DNA of 13,637 nucleotides, from contig CAKUEZ010000056.1 in the NCBI GenBank assembly GCA_934646965.1, positions 1 through 13,637 on the forward strand. Reading direction: 5' to 3'. The notes below the pieces were generated by a model that saw only the letters and a program-made list of their open reading frames with translations, did no database searches and was not told the DNA's origin. This DNA is from an uncultured Collinsella sp. GTDB taxonomy: Bacteria > Actinomycetota > Coriobacteriia > Coriobacteriales > Coriobacteriaceae. Position 1 is the stretch's first letter. Each line of letters opens with the position of its first letter. Below are positions 1-5,079 of this stretch, piece by piece. The translations under genes were made by a program, and so were the position numbers.

Positions 1-687
1 TTTGGCATGGTGAGCTATCGCCCGCATAACGTGCCGTTTGTGGCGCTGGGCGCCGGTCTGCTTTGGTTTGGCTGGTTTGGATTTAACGGCGGCAGCGAGT
101 TCAAGGCCGACGCCGTGGCGGCGCTCGCCATTCTCAACACCGTGACGGCCAGCGCAGCGGGCATGGTCTCGTGGCTTGCCGTCGAGCGCGTGCACACCGG
201 TCGCCCCACGCTGGTGGGTGCCAGCACCGGTCTGGTCGCGGGACTCGTGGTGGTCACACCGGGCGCGGGCTTTGTTGAGCCGTGGGCAGCGCTGGTCATG
301 GGCCTGATCGTCTCGCCCGTCTGCTATTTCGCCATCAGCCATCTTAAGACCAAGTTTGGCTACGACGATGCGCTCGACGCGTTCGGTTGCCATGGCATCG
401 GCGGCATCCTGGGCGGCGTGCTCACGGGCCTGTTCTGCGTGCCGGAGCTCTCGTGGACCGGTAAGGGTGGCCTGTTCTACACGGGCGATGTGTCGCTGCT
501 GGTCTCGCAGATCTTGGGCATTGTGGTGACGGTCGTTATCGTGCTGGTGCTCGACCTGGTGATCGCCGCGGTGGTCAAGGCGCTCTTCCACGGCAGCCTG
601 CGCGTGGACGAGGCTGACGAGGCGCTAGGCCTGGATGCAAGTCAGCACGGCGAAAGCGCCTACCCTTCCTTCTCCGGACTCGACTGA
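1..687 (+). CDS. amt: Ammonium transporter Amt, C-terminal part (5' end outside window)
   Basis: This is the C-terminal 228 residues of an Amt/AmtB-type ammonium channel, an integral membrane protein that conducts ammonium/ammonia into the cell. The frame is open from base 1, so the gene begins upstream. Visible family signatures are RPHNVPFVALGAG followed by WFGFNGGS near the start, and DAFGCHGIGGILGG, whose histidine corresponds to the second pore histidine of E. coli AmtB (His318). Several hydrophobic membrane segments follow one another, and the protein ends in a short polar cytosolic tail. In the family this tail contacts the PII protein, and a PII gene lies 212 bases downstream, the classic amtB-glnK arrangement. 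The stop codon forms the first bases of a long inverted repeat. The family assignment is strong; substrate affinity cannot be read from the sequence. Confidence 0.95.
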   Translation, partial: FGMVSYRPHNVPFVALGAGLLWFGWFGFNGGSEFKADAVAALAILNTVTASAAGMVSWLAVERVHTGRPTLVGASTGLVAGLVVVTPGAGFVEPWAALVMGLIVSPVCYFAISHLKTKFGYDDALDAFGCHGIGGILGGVLTGLFCVPELSWTGKGGLFYTGDVSLLVSQILGIVVTVVIVLVLDLVIAAVVKALFHGSLRVDEADEALGLDASQHGESAYPSFSGLD

Positions 688-791
688 CGGCTTCCCCAGG
701 CACCGCACCTTGCCGTTCAATCGTCGCTCACGTACCTAAGTACGCTTCGCTCCTCTTTCACGGCAATCTGCGGCACCTGGGAAACCCGTCA
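685..791. repeat. Long imperfect inverted repeat between amt and glnK
   Basis: Two arms of about 33 bases (685-717 and 759-791) are inverted complements with a few mismatches. The core blocks are TGACGG, CCCAGG, CCGCA and TTGCCGT. The arms enclose a spacer with its own small palindrome, CGTAC-CTAA-GTACG (731-744). The left arm starts on the amt stop codon. In RNA this would be a large hairpin that could act as a terminator or processing site and lower glnK expression relative to amt; there is no clear T-run after it. It could also be a dispersed palindromic repeat. Beyond it, up to 899, I see only a second small hairpin and the glnK leader. Confidence 0.6.
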
Positions 792-833
792 AGACCTGTT
801 AGTTGCACTTTTTTGATCTGCAAGGTTGGTTTG

Positions 834-856
834 TGGCACTTGGGAAACCCGTGCCA
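834..856. promoter_or_regulatory. Nested palindrome upstream of glnK, copy of the repeat core
   Basis: TGGCAC (834-839) pairs with GTGCCA (851-856), and inside it GGG pairs with CCC across AAA. The stretch GGCACTTGGGAAACCCGT repeats GGCACCTGGGAAACCCGT at 772-789 with one change, so the end of the long inverted repeat was duplicated just ahead of glnK. It may be a protein binding site controlling glnK or only a remnant of repeat spread. No regulator can be named from the sequence. Confidence 0.4.
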
Positions 857-899
857 TGTGAAGGGCAATTCATTTCTTTAACTAAGAGAGGAATTCACT

Positions 900-1238
900 A
901 TGAAGAAGATTACGGCGATCGTTCGTGCTGAGAAGCTTGAGGTTCTTAAGGACGCGCTGTTTGCTGCCGATGTTCGTGGCATGACGATTAACCAGGTGCA
1001 GGGCTGCGGTGCGCAGCACGGCTGGAAGGAGTACGTACGCGGCAACGAGCTGCTCGTCAACACGATTCCTAAGGTGCAGTTCACCCTCATCTGCGCCGAC
1101 GAGCACGTCGACGGCATCGTCGACATCATCTGCAACGCCGCACGCACCGGCGCTGTCGGTGACGGCAAGATTTGGGTTGAGCCGGTCGAGGAAGTCATCC
1201 GCATCCGCACCGGAGAACACGGTCCCGCCGCGGTGTAG
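900..1238 (+). CDS. glnK: PII nitrogen signal protein (GlnK/GlnB family), atypical T-loop
   Basis: A 112-residue PII protein, exactly the family length, aligning without gaps to E. coli GlnB as I remember it. PII trimers sense 2-oxoglutarate and ATP/ADP and, when next to amt, usually plug the ammonium channel when nitrogen is plentiful. Conserved features are the N-terminal MKKI strand, Gln39, Lys58, the ATP-loop TGAVGDGKI (83-91) and the C-terminal VIRIRTGE with Arg101 and Arg103. The T-loop is unusual: position 51, the uridylylated tyrosine of proteobacterial and many actinobacterial PII proteins, is leucine. Position 46 is valine and position 49 is asparagine, so the cyanobacterial phosphoserine is absent too. 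The start is set by a GAGAGG ribosome site 5 to 10 bases upstream. Control is therefore probably by ligand binding rather than uridylylation. Confidence 0.93.
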   Translation: MKKITAIVRAEKLEVLKDALFAADVRGMTINQVQGCGAQHGWKEYVRGNELLVNTIPKVQFTLICADEHVDGIVDIICNAARTGAVGDGKIWVEPVEEVIRIRTGEHGPAAV

Positions 1239-1251
1239 AGCCGACCGCCTG

Positions 1252-1305
1252 CCATCCGCAACGTTAAAATACCGCAATGAGGTATAAGGCTTGCGTTGCG
1301 GATGG
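1252..1305. promoter_or_regulatory. Perfect 12-bp inverted repeat spanning the TetR gene promoter/leader
   Basis: CCATCCGCAACG (1252-1263) and its exact complement (1294-1305) flank a 30-base spacer. The spacer contains a second palindrome ATACC-N7-GGTAT (1269-1285) and a plausible -10 box TATAAG (1283-1288). Transcription from that box would start near 1294-1295, at the first base of the right arm, with the regulator's ATG at 1313 shortly after. This fits an operator for autoregulation by the TetR protein, or a hairpin ending the glnK transcript. No good -35 box is visible. Confidence 0.45.
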
Positions 1306-1312
1306 GCAGATT

Positions 1313-1975
1313 ATGGGTCGCAATAAATATCCCGAAGAGACGGTCGCGAAGATTCTCGACGCGGCTTTGCAACTTTTCTGTGCGCAGGGCTATGAGGGAA
1401 CGAGCATCCAAGATATCGTCGATCATCTCGATGGGATGACCAAGGGCGCTATCTATCATCACTTCAAGAGCAAAGAAGAGATTTTTAACGCCTCATTTGA
1501 TCGGGCGATGGCTCCCGTTGTTGAGCGCCGCCGCGCGACGCTCGGAGCAAGCAATATGACCGGCGCCCAAAAGCTCAAGCGACTTTATGCGCCCGAGTCC
1601 GTCGTTCCGCAAATCGAGCTATGGGCACGCATACATCCTGCGGCGGATCCGGTAAAGAGTTCGCGTCTGTTGGCGTTGCAGTATCAGGGTTCATTTGACG
1701 AATCGGCGGATGGCTATTTATTGCCGGTGATCGAGGAGGGCATCGCCGACGGCTCCATTGTGTGCGAATGCCCGCGTGAAGCGTCGGAGGCCGTATCGTT
1801 GTTGGCGAATCTTTGGCTGTTGCCATTGTTCCGTCCGCTTGAGCCCAAGGAGCGAATGGTCGCTCGCGCGCAATGCTTAGCGCAGATGGCGGCCGCGGTG
1901 GGCCTCGACCTGGGGGATGAGGTGCTCCAGACAACGGCTCAGGTTTGGGACGTATGGGACCGCGCTGGGTGGTAA
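1313..1975 (+). CDS. TetR/AcrR-family transcriptional regulator
   Basis: A 220-residue one-component DNA-binding repressor of the TetR family. The N-terminal helix-turn-helix spans about residues 10-58; the typical recognition segment GMTKGAIYHHFKSKEEIF (41-58) is clearly visible. The remainder is a ligand/dimerisation domain too divergent to indicate its inducer. I chose ATG 1313 rather than the in-frame ATG 1277 because TetR proteins normally start a few residues before the first helix, and because a likely -10 box (1283-1288) lies downstream of 1277. The gene ends 2 bases before the first of two 21-bp palindromes that precede the transporter gene, so the regulator very likely represses that transporter and responds to a compound it exports. 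The specific ligand is unknown. Confidence 0.88.
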   Translation: MGRNKYPEETVAKILDAALQLFCAQGYEGTSIQDIVDHLDGMTKGAIYHHFKSKEEIFNASFDRAMAPVVERRRATLGASNMTGAQKLKRLYAPESVVPQIELWARIHPAADPVKSSRLLALQYQGSFDESADGYLLPVIEEGIADGSIVCECPREASEAVSLLANLWLLPLFRPLEPKERMVARAQCLAQMAAAVGLDLGDEVLQTTAQVWDVWDRAGW

Positions 1976-1976
1976 T

Positions 1977-1997
1977 ATAGATACCAACGGTATGTAA
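1977..1997. promoter_or_regulatory. Operator 1, probable TetR binding site
   Basis: A palindrome centred on 1987 with half-sites ATACC and GGTAT separated by AAC, lying directly behind the TetR stop codon. Aligned to the site at 2042-2062 it shares the right half CGGTATGTA and most of the left half. The two are 65 bp apart centre to centre. Paired identical palindromes before a gene next to a TetR regulator are the usual sign of its operators; binding itself is inferred. Confidence 0.6.
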
Positions 1998-2041
1998 TTG
2001 ATTTGTGAGGGTAGCCACGGCTGCCCTTTTCAAGTCATTAA

Positions 2042-2062
2042 ATACATACTATCGGTATGTAT
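2042..2062. promoter_or_regulatory. Operator 2, probable TetR binding site before the transporter start
   Basis: A near-perfect palindrome with arms ATACATAC and GTATGTAT around TATCG, 14 bases upstream of the transporter ATG at 2077 and just before its ribosome site (GGGGGCGGG, 2065-2073). A protein bound here would block initiation or elongation. Its right half matches operator 1. I could not place a convincing -35/-10 pair for the transporter between the two sites. Confidence 0.65.
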
Positions 2063-2076
2063 ATGGGGGCGGGCTT

Positions 2077-3327
2077 ATGGCTGGGATGCGAAGGATTAGC
2101 GTTTCGTTGGCGCCAAAAACAGTGCAATCTATCAGGCTTTTTGGCCTTCTTGTTGCACAGCTGTGCGCGTATTCGATGTTGTCGGCACTGTGCTTTGCGC
2201 TCCCACTTTGCTTGTTCGATTGCAGCTGCTCGTCAACCTTATATGGCGCCGTCGCAGCGATAGCGTTCATACCAGGCGTGCTCGCGACTCCGGTTGGCGG
2301 GATCTTGGCGGATCGGGGAAGGCATCGTTGGATCCTTGTGGTCCTTGGCATTGTTCTTATGGCCGCATCGCTGCTGTTTATCCCCATGAGGCGCTCGTTG
2401 CCCCTTACGGTCATCGTGGTGGTCATGCTTTGCGTCCAATATATCGTTCAATCGCTGATGAAGCCGATGCTTCAAATTGAGACGGTGCGCATAACGGGCC
2501 ATGAAAAGGTTGAGCGGGCCACCGCATTGGTCTCGCAGATAACTATGGCGAGCAATATCTTGGGCCCTGTGGTCGGAACGGCCATTTATGGGTGCTTTGG
2601 TATCGATGCTTTATGCGAAACCGCGGCGGTGGCGTTTGCGGTGTCAGCTCTGCTGTTTGGGAGCGCACTCAAGCGAAATACCCCTTCTGGGAGGATGGGG
2701 GACAGTATGACTCGCACGACATGCCAAAACGATTTTCTGGAAGCGATTCGGTACCTGTTTCAAAATGCATCATTGTTGGTTGTGATTGTACTTGCGGCGG
2801 TTTTGAACCTTGAGTTGGTTGGGCTAACGATTGGCGCTCCCGTTATTGTTACAAGCCATCTTGGCATGCAATCGTCCTGCGTTGGGATTATTGAGGCTGC
2901 CATGGGCTTGGGTGGCCTTGCCGGCAGCTGCCTGGTTGGTATTTGGCCGCATCGTTTTTCTTTCAATGACATGTGTCGATATGTTGCGATGATCTGCCTT
3001 GGAGTCGTGCCGATTATTGTCACGCTACTGTGCGGCGCTGACGGATTTGTGCTTGCTGCGCTTGCGGCCGGTTCGGCATGGGTCATGGTGTGGGCAAGCG
3101 TCTCGTCGGTCGAAACCGTTGCATTCGTCCAGCGGGCGGTTCCAATGGAGCTCTGCGGAAAAGTGCTGGCACTCGTCTACATGGCGCTTTCCTGCGCAAC
3201 GCCTATTGGCCAATTGGCATACGGGCTTGCGTATGATCGATGGGCGCCGGCGTTTGTATTCGCAGCCATGTTGGCGGTTCTGACGCTGACGACGGCGCTG
3301 TTTTATCGGCTGAAAAGTCGCTTGTGA
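2077..3327 (+). CDS. Major facilitator superfamily transporter, probable exporter
   Basis: A 416-residue, highly hydrophobic membrane protein with about 12 predicted membrane helices. Between helices 2 and 3 it carries the MFS motif A-like loop GGILADRGRHRW (residues 74-85). Size and layout match drug-efflux-type MFS proteins; the substrate is not identifiable. The frame is open from a GTG at 2005, but that codon lies upstream of operator 2 and has no ribosome site. ATG 2077 follows a purine-rich GGGGGCGGG and gives a normal N-terminus, with ATG 2086 as a close alternative. The gene is preceded by a TetR gene on the same strand and two shared palindromes, so it is probably derepressed by its own substrate. 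No terminator with a T-run is apparent after the stop. Confidence 0.87.
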   Translation: MAGMRRISVSLAPKTVQSIRLFGLLVAQLCAYSMLSALCFALPLCLFDCSCSSTLYGAVAAIAFIPGVLATPVGGILADRGRHRWILVVLGIVLMAASLLFIPMRRSLPLTVIVVVMLCVQYIVQSLMKPMLQIETVRITGHEKVERATALVSQITMASNILGPVVGTAIYGCFGIDALCETAAVAFAVSALLFGSALKRNTPSGRMGDSMTRTTCQNDFLEAIRYLFQNASLLVVIVLAAVLNLELVGLTIGAPVIVTSHLGMQSSCVGIIEAAMGLGGLAGSCLVGIWPHRFSFNDMCRYVAMICLGVVPIIVTLLCGADGFVLAALAAGSAWVMVWASVSSVETVAFVQRAVPMELCGKVLALVYMALSCATPIGQLAYGLAYDRWAPAFVFAAMLAVLTLTTALFYRLKSRL

Positions 3328-3399
3328 CGATCGTTTTAACGCGCCGGTCGCCGTGAATTTGCGGAAGCATTGTCCCACCGTGCCGGGTCGCCCTTGTCC

Positions 3400-3453
3400 G
3401 GGCATGCCTCTCCTTCGTCTACAATATCGTGCAGACGAAGGAGAGGCATGCCC
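3400..3453. promoter_or_regulatory. Perfect 21-bp inverted repeat spanning promoter and ribosome site of the HAD gene
   Basis: The arms 3400-3420 and 3433-3453 are exact reverse complements, beginning GGGCATGCC and ending GGCATGCCC, with a 12-base spacer. A good -10 box TACAAT overlaps the spacer (3420-3425). The right arm contains the ribosome site AAGGAGAGG (3438-3446) and ends on the base before ATG 3454. If transcription starts about 7 bases after the -10 box, only the right arm is transcribed and the repeat works as DNA, for example as an operator. If it starts upstream, the RNA hairpin would bury the ribosome site. It lacks a following T-run, so it is a poor terminator for the transporter gene. 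Confidence 0.7.
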
Positions 3454-4311
3454 ATGATTAAGATGTTCGCGAGTGACTTAGACGGAACGCTGCTTAATGC
3501 CCTGCACGAGGCCGACGGAACCATTCGCCGCGCCATCCGCGAGTTGACTGAGGCTGGGCTGCACGTGGTCCCCGCGACGGGCCGCTCAACGTTGCCGATC
3601 GGCGAGCATGGCTTTACGGGTTTGGCACTCGACGCCTGCTGCTCCAACGGATCCATCGTGCGCGACAGCCATGGCGAGGTGCTCAAAACCTGGACCATCG
3701 ACCCGCAGGTTACCGAGGAGCTGCTCAAGGCGTTCCCGGATATTTGCTTTGATTGCTCCACGCCCGATGGCATGTTCTCGAGCGGCTCGTTCGAGATGCA
3801 TCAGGCGGGTTTTAAGAAGGACAGCCCTATCAAGCGCATCGTGATGCGCGGCATGCGCGCGCGTGGCGGCTATCACGAGGAGCAGTATTTCGATCAGTCG
3901 ATCGGCGACATCCTGCGTCACGATGTTTGCAAGATCAATTGTCGCGTGACCTCGCCCGAGCTGGAGCGCGACCTTAAGGCGTATCTTGCCGAGCGCTCGG
4001 ACCGCGTGGTCAACGCGCCGTTCGACCCCGTGATGTTCGAGATTACCGACATGGCGTGTAACAAGGGCGAGAGCGTGGCCTGGCTGGCGGGCTACTACGG
4101 TATTGCCGAGGACGAGGTCGCGGTCTACGGGGACGGCGGCAACGACATTGCCATGCTCAAGCGCTTCCGCCACAGCTACGCGACCAAGAATGGCAGTGAC
4201 GCGGCCAAGGCCGCCGCGAGCGCGACCATCGGCAGCTGCACGACCCACGCTGTCCCTAAACACATGCTCGCCACCATGCACAAGCAGAACTCCCGCACCG
4301 TTATCGAATAG
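3454..4311 (+). CDS. Cof-type HAD-IIB family hydrolase (sugar-phosphate phosphatase-like)
   Basis: A 285-residue cytosolic phosphatase of the haloacid dehalogenase superfamily, Cof/IIB subgroup. All four catalytic motifs are present: motif I SDLDGTLL with nucleophile Asp8 and Asp10, motif II ATGRS (41-45), motif III Lys204 in NKGES, and motif IV GDGGNDIAML (226-235) binding magnesium. The cap domain between motifs II and III is of the size usual for members acting on small phosphorylated sugars or cofactors such as pyridoxal phosphate or FMN; the substrate cannot be told. The ribosome site AAGGAGAGG serves either ATG 3454, chosen here for better spacing, or ATG 3448 two codons earlier. The frame extends further upstream, but through the inverted repeat, which makes longer starts unlikely. 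The stop codon is directly followed by a 31-bp palindrome. Confidence 0.9.
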   Translation: MIKMFASDLDGTLLNALHEADGTIRRAIRELTEAGLHVVPATGRSTLPIGEHGFTGLALDACCSNGSIVRDSHGEVLKTWTIDPQVTEELLKAFPDICFDCSTPDGMFSSGSFEMHQAGFKKDSPIKRIVMRGMRARGGYHEEQYFDQSIGDILRHDVCKINCRVTSPELERDLKAYLAERSDRVVNAPFDPVMFEITDMACNKGESVAWLAGYYGIAEDEVAVYGDGGNDIAMLKRFRHSYATKNGSDAAKAAASATIGSCTTHAVPKHMLATMHKQNSRTVIE

Positions 4312-4342
4312 ATGTGACAAGGGGACAGTCCCTTTGTCACAT
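4312..4342. repeat. 31-bp palindromic repeat, copy 1
   Basis: A palindrome with arms ATGTGACAA and TTGTCACAT around GGGG-ACAG-TCCC, starting on the base after the HAD gene's TAG. It matches the element at 5080-5110 at 29 of 31 positions. Its position just behind a stop codon suggests a REP-like gene-end repeat or a factor-independent hairpin stop, although no T-run follows. Confidence 0.75.
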
Positions 4343-4688
4343 GGGAGATGCCGGCCTTTGGCGTTGATTTTGCCGTGTCGACCCGCCATCAACAAAAATC
4401 GAGTTGCGCGGTCCATTGGAGATCGTTCAATGGCTAAAAGCGCCGTTTCGGGATAATTTGCGCCCTGTATAGTGTTTGACTCTGTTTGGCGCGTGTGAAA
4501 ATAGGCGCGAATACGCCCAAATAAGGCCAAAACCTATCAAATAATTTCAGCGACGCTTTTGCAGAGACGGTAGCGGAACCGCGCAACTCGAAAAATGTAG
4601 GCGGCAGTTCGGCGACAAACTCGGGCATGGCAAAAGAACTGTTCCTTCGCCATGCCCGAACTCCGATTTTCTGATATGCGAACAAGCA
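4343..4688. other. Gene-poor interval with inverted repeats and one doubtful small ORF
   Basis: No convincing gene lies here. A 16-17-base sequence, TCGAGTTGCGCGGTCC (4399-4414), recurs inverted at 4575-4591 with one extra base, enclosing about 160 bp. A small palindrome CCATTG/CAATGG is also present (4413-4433). On the minus strand the frame 4434-4628 could encode a 64-residue basic peptide beginning MPEFVAELPPTFF, but its ribosome site is weak and it overlaps the 4621-4659 hairpin, so I do not call it as a gene. From general familiarity the stretch resembles a recurrent intergenic sequence, which I cannot verify here. Confidence 0.4.
4621..4659. terminator. Strong hairpin, possible terminator
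   Basis: TCGGGCATGGC (4621-4631) pairs perfectly with GCCATGCCCGA (4649-4659), and most of the intervening bases pair as well (AGAAC with GTTCC-like), giving a stem of nearly 19 bp with a tiny loop. On the plus strand ATTTT follows at 4666-4670. It may insulate the small toxin-like gene downstream from upstream transcription. Confidence 0.45.
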
Positions 4689-4698
4689 TTCGCATATC
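4673..4698. promoter_or_regulatory. Perfect 10-bp inverted repeat over the putative toxin promoter -35
   Basis: GATATGCGAA (4673-4682) and TTCGCATATC (4689-4698) are exact inverted copies around CAAGCA. The right arm covers the place where the -35 box of the downstream promoter would lie, so this may be a repressor site for the small peptide gene or a short terminator hairpin. Confidence 0.4.
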
Positions 4699-4718
4699 TA
4701 ACTGCGCTTTGATAGAAT
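4689..4718 (+). promoter_or_regulatory. Putative promoter of the 41-aa peptide gene
   Basis: The -10 box TAGAAT is at 4713-4718, with TTCGCA (4689-4694) 18 bases upstream as a weak -35. Transcription would begin near 4725-4726, exactly at GTTGACGGCAG, the 5' half of the fold-back pairing with the 3' end of the same transcript. The same TAGAAT-to-GACGGCAG arrangement occurs inverted at 4965-4982. Confidence 0.45.
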
Positions 4719-4747
4719 CGGTATCGTTGACGGCAGTTCCATGTGCC

Positions 4748-4782
4748 GGGCAGCGCCCTCCATTTGATGGGAGGTGATGCCC
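4748..4782 (+). promoter_or_regulatory. Hairpin hiding the ribosome site of the 41-aa peptide gene
   Basis: CCCTCCA (4756-4762) pairs with TGGGAGG (4768-4774) around a 5-base loop, and GGGCA (4748-4752) pairs with TGCCC (4778-4782) outside a 3x3 internal loop. The Shine-Dalgarno GGAGGTGA (4770-4777) lies inside the structure, which ends on the base before ATG 4783. Such sequestering is typical of type I toxin mRNAs, which must not be translated during transcription. Confidence 0.65.
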
Positions 4783-4908
4783 ATGACCGATTTGATTGAT
4801 TTCGTGAGACTTCTGACCGCTTTGGTCTCGTTCTTCACGGCGCTTGTCGGCCTTTCCGAGGCACTCAAGCAGCGTTCGAAGCGCAACAGAAGGGGTCGCC
4901 GCCGCTAA
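4783..4908 (+). CDS. 41-aa small membrane peptide, putative type I toxin
   Basis: A short gene missed by length cut-offs: 41 residues with the strong ribosome site GGAGGTGA five bases before the ATG. Residues 3-28 form a hydrophobic helix (DLIDFVRLLTALVSFFTALV and following) long enough to cross a membrane. Residues 29-41 are intensely basic, ending RRGRRR. Small hydrophobic peptides with charged tails are the hallmark of type I toxins (Fst, TxpA, Hok, holin-like toxins), which insert into the inner membrane. I do not recognise an exact family. Supporting context is a ribosome-site hairpin, 5'-3' complementary ends in the transcript, a hairpin on the stop codon, and a convergent promoter that would make an antisense RNA over its 3' end. 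Toxicity is inferred; it could be a benign small membrane protein. Confidence 0.7.
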   Translation: MTDLIDFVRLLTALVSFFTALVGLSEALKQRSKRNRRGRRR

Positions 4909-4970
4909 GGCGTTGACCCCCTAATGCAAACAACGGCGCTACCCAGCTTAGCAGAACTTGGGCTGCCGTC
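4885..4970 (-). ncRNA. Putative antisense RNA antitoxin to the 41-aa peptide mRNA
   Basis: A minus-strand transcript of about 86 nt is predicted from a promoter at 4977-5005, starting near 4970. It would overlap the last eight or so codons and the 3' untranslated part of the peptide mRNA. Its 5' half folds as a hairpin (4934-4968). Its 3' half is the strong hairpin 4892-4920, followed on this strand by TTCTGTT, a fair terminator. Length, convergent orientation and two-hairpin shape match RNA antitoxins of type I systems. Ends are estimates. Confidence 0.45.
4892..4920. terminator. Hairpin over the peptide stop codon, probable antisense RNA terminator
   Basis: GGGGTCGCCGCC (4892-4903) pairs with GGCGTTGACCCC (4909-4920) across the loop GCTAA, with one mismatch and one G-T pair. 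The loop contains the peptide's TAA. On the minus strand it is followed by TTCTGTT, suitable for ending the antisense RNA. On the plus strand no T-run follows. Confidence 0.55.
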
Positions 4971-4976
4971 GACACT

Positions 4977-5005
4977 ATTCTACCCACGAAAGACATTTTG
5001 GACAA
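4977..5005 (-). promoter_or_regulatory. Convergent promoter for the antisense RNA
   Basis: On the minus strand TTGTCC (5005-5000) and TAGAAT (4982-4977) are separated by exactly 17 bases, the best -35/-10 pair in this stretch. The start would be near 4970, within GTCGACGGCAG. An 8-bp inverted repeat TTTTGGAC/GTCCAAAA (4996-5003 and 5018-5025) overlaps the -35 box. Confidence 0.55.
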
Positions 5006-5031
5006 TCGGCAATGACGGTCCAAAAAGCTAG

Positions 5032-5052
5032 GTGCTAAGTGCTAAGTGCTAA
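5032..5052. repeat. Three tandem copies of heptamer GTGCTAA
   Basis: GTGCTAA occurs three times in exact succession, flanked by TAGGTGCTAAG-like and TAGGTGCTACCTA sequences, the latter a small palindrome at 5055-5067. Copy number probably varies by slippage. The block sits between the antisense promoter and the second 31-bp palindrome and has no coding role. Confidence 0.7.
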
Positions 5053-5079
5053 GTTAGGTGCTACCTAGACAGACGCCGA

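Noticed and set aside
1277..1312. Upstream start for the TetR gene
   Set aside because: The extra 12 residues have no ribosome site and overlap the likely -10 box and inverted repeat.
2005..2076. Upstream GTG start for the transporter
   Set aside because: The extension would be encoded across operator 2 and lacks a ribosome site; ATG 2077 has a purine-rich one.
3586..4530. Long minus-strand open frame (314 codons) opposite the HAD gene
   Set aside because: It is antisense to a gene with all four catalytic HAD motifs, and such frames arise from GC-rich third positions; its translation shows no family signature.
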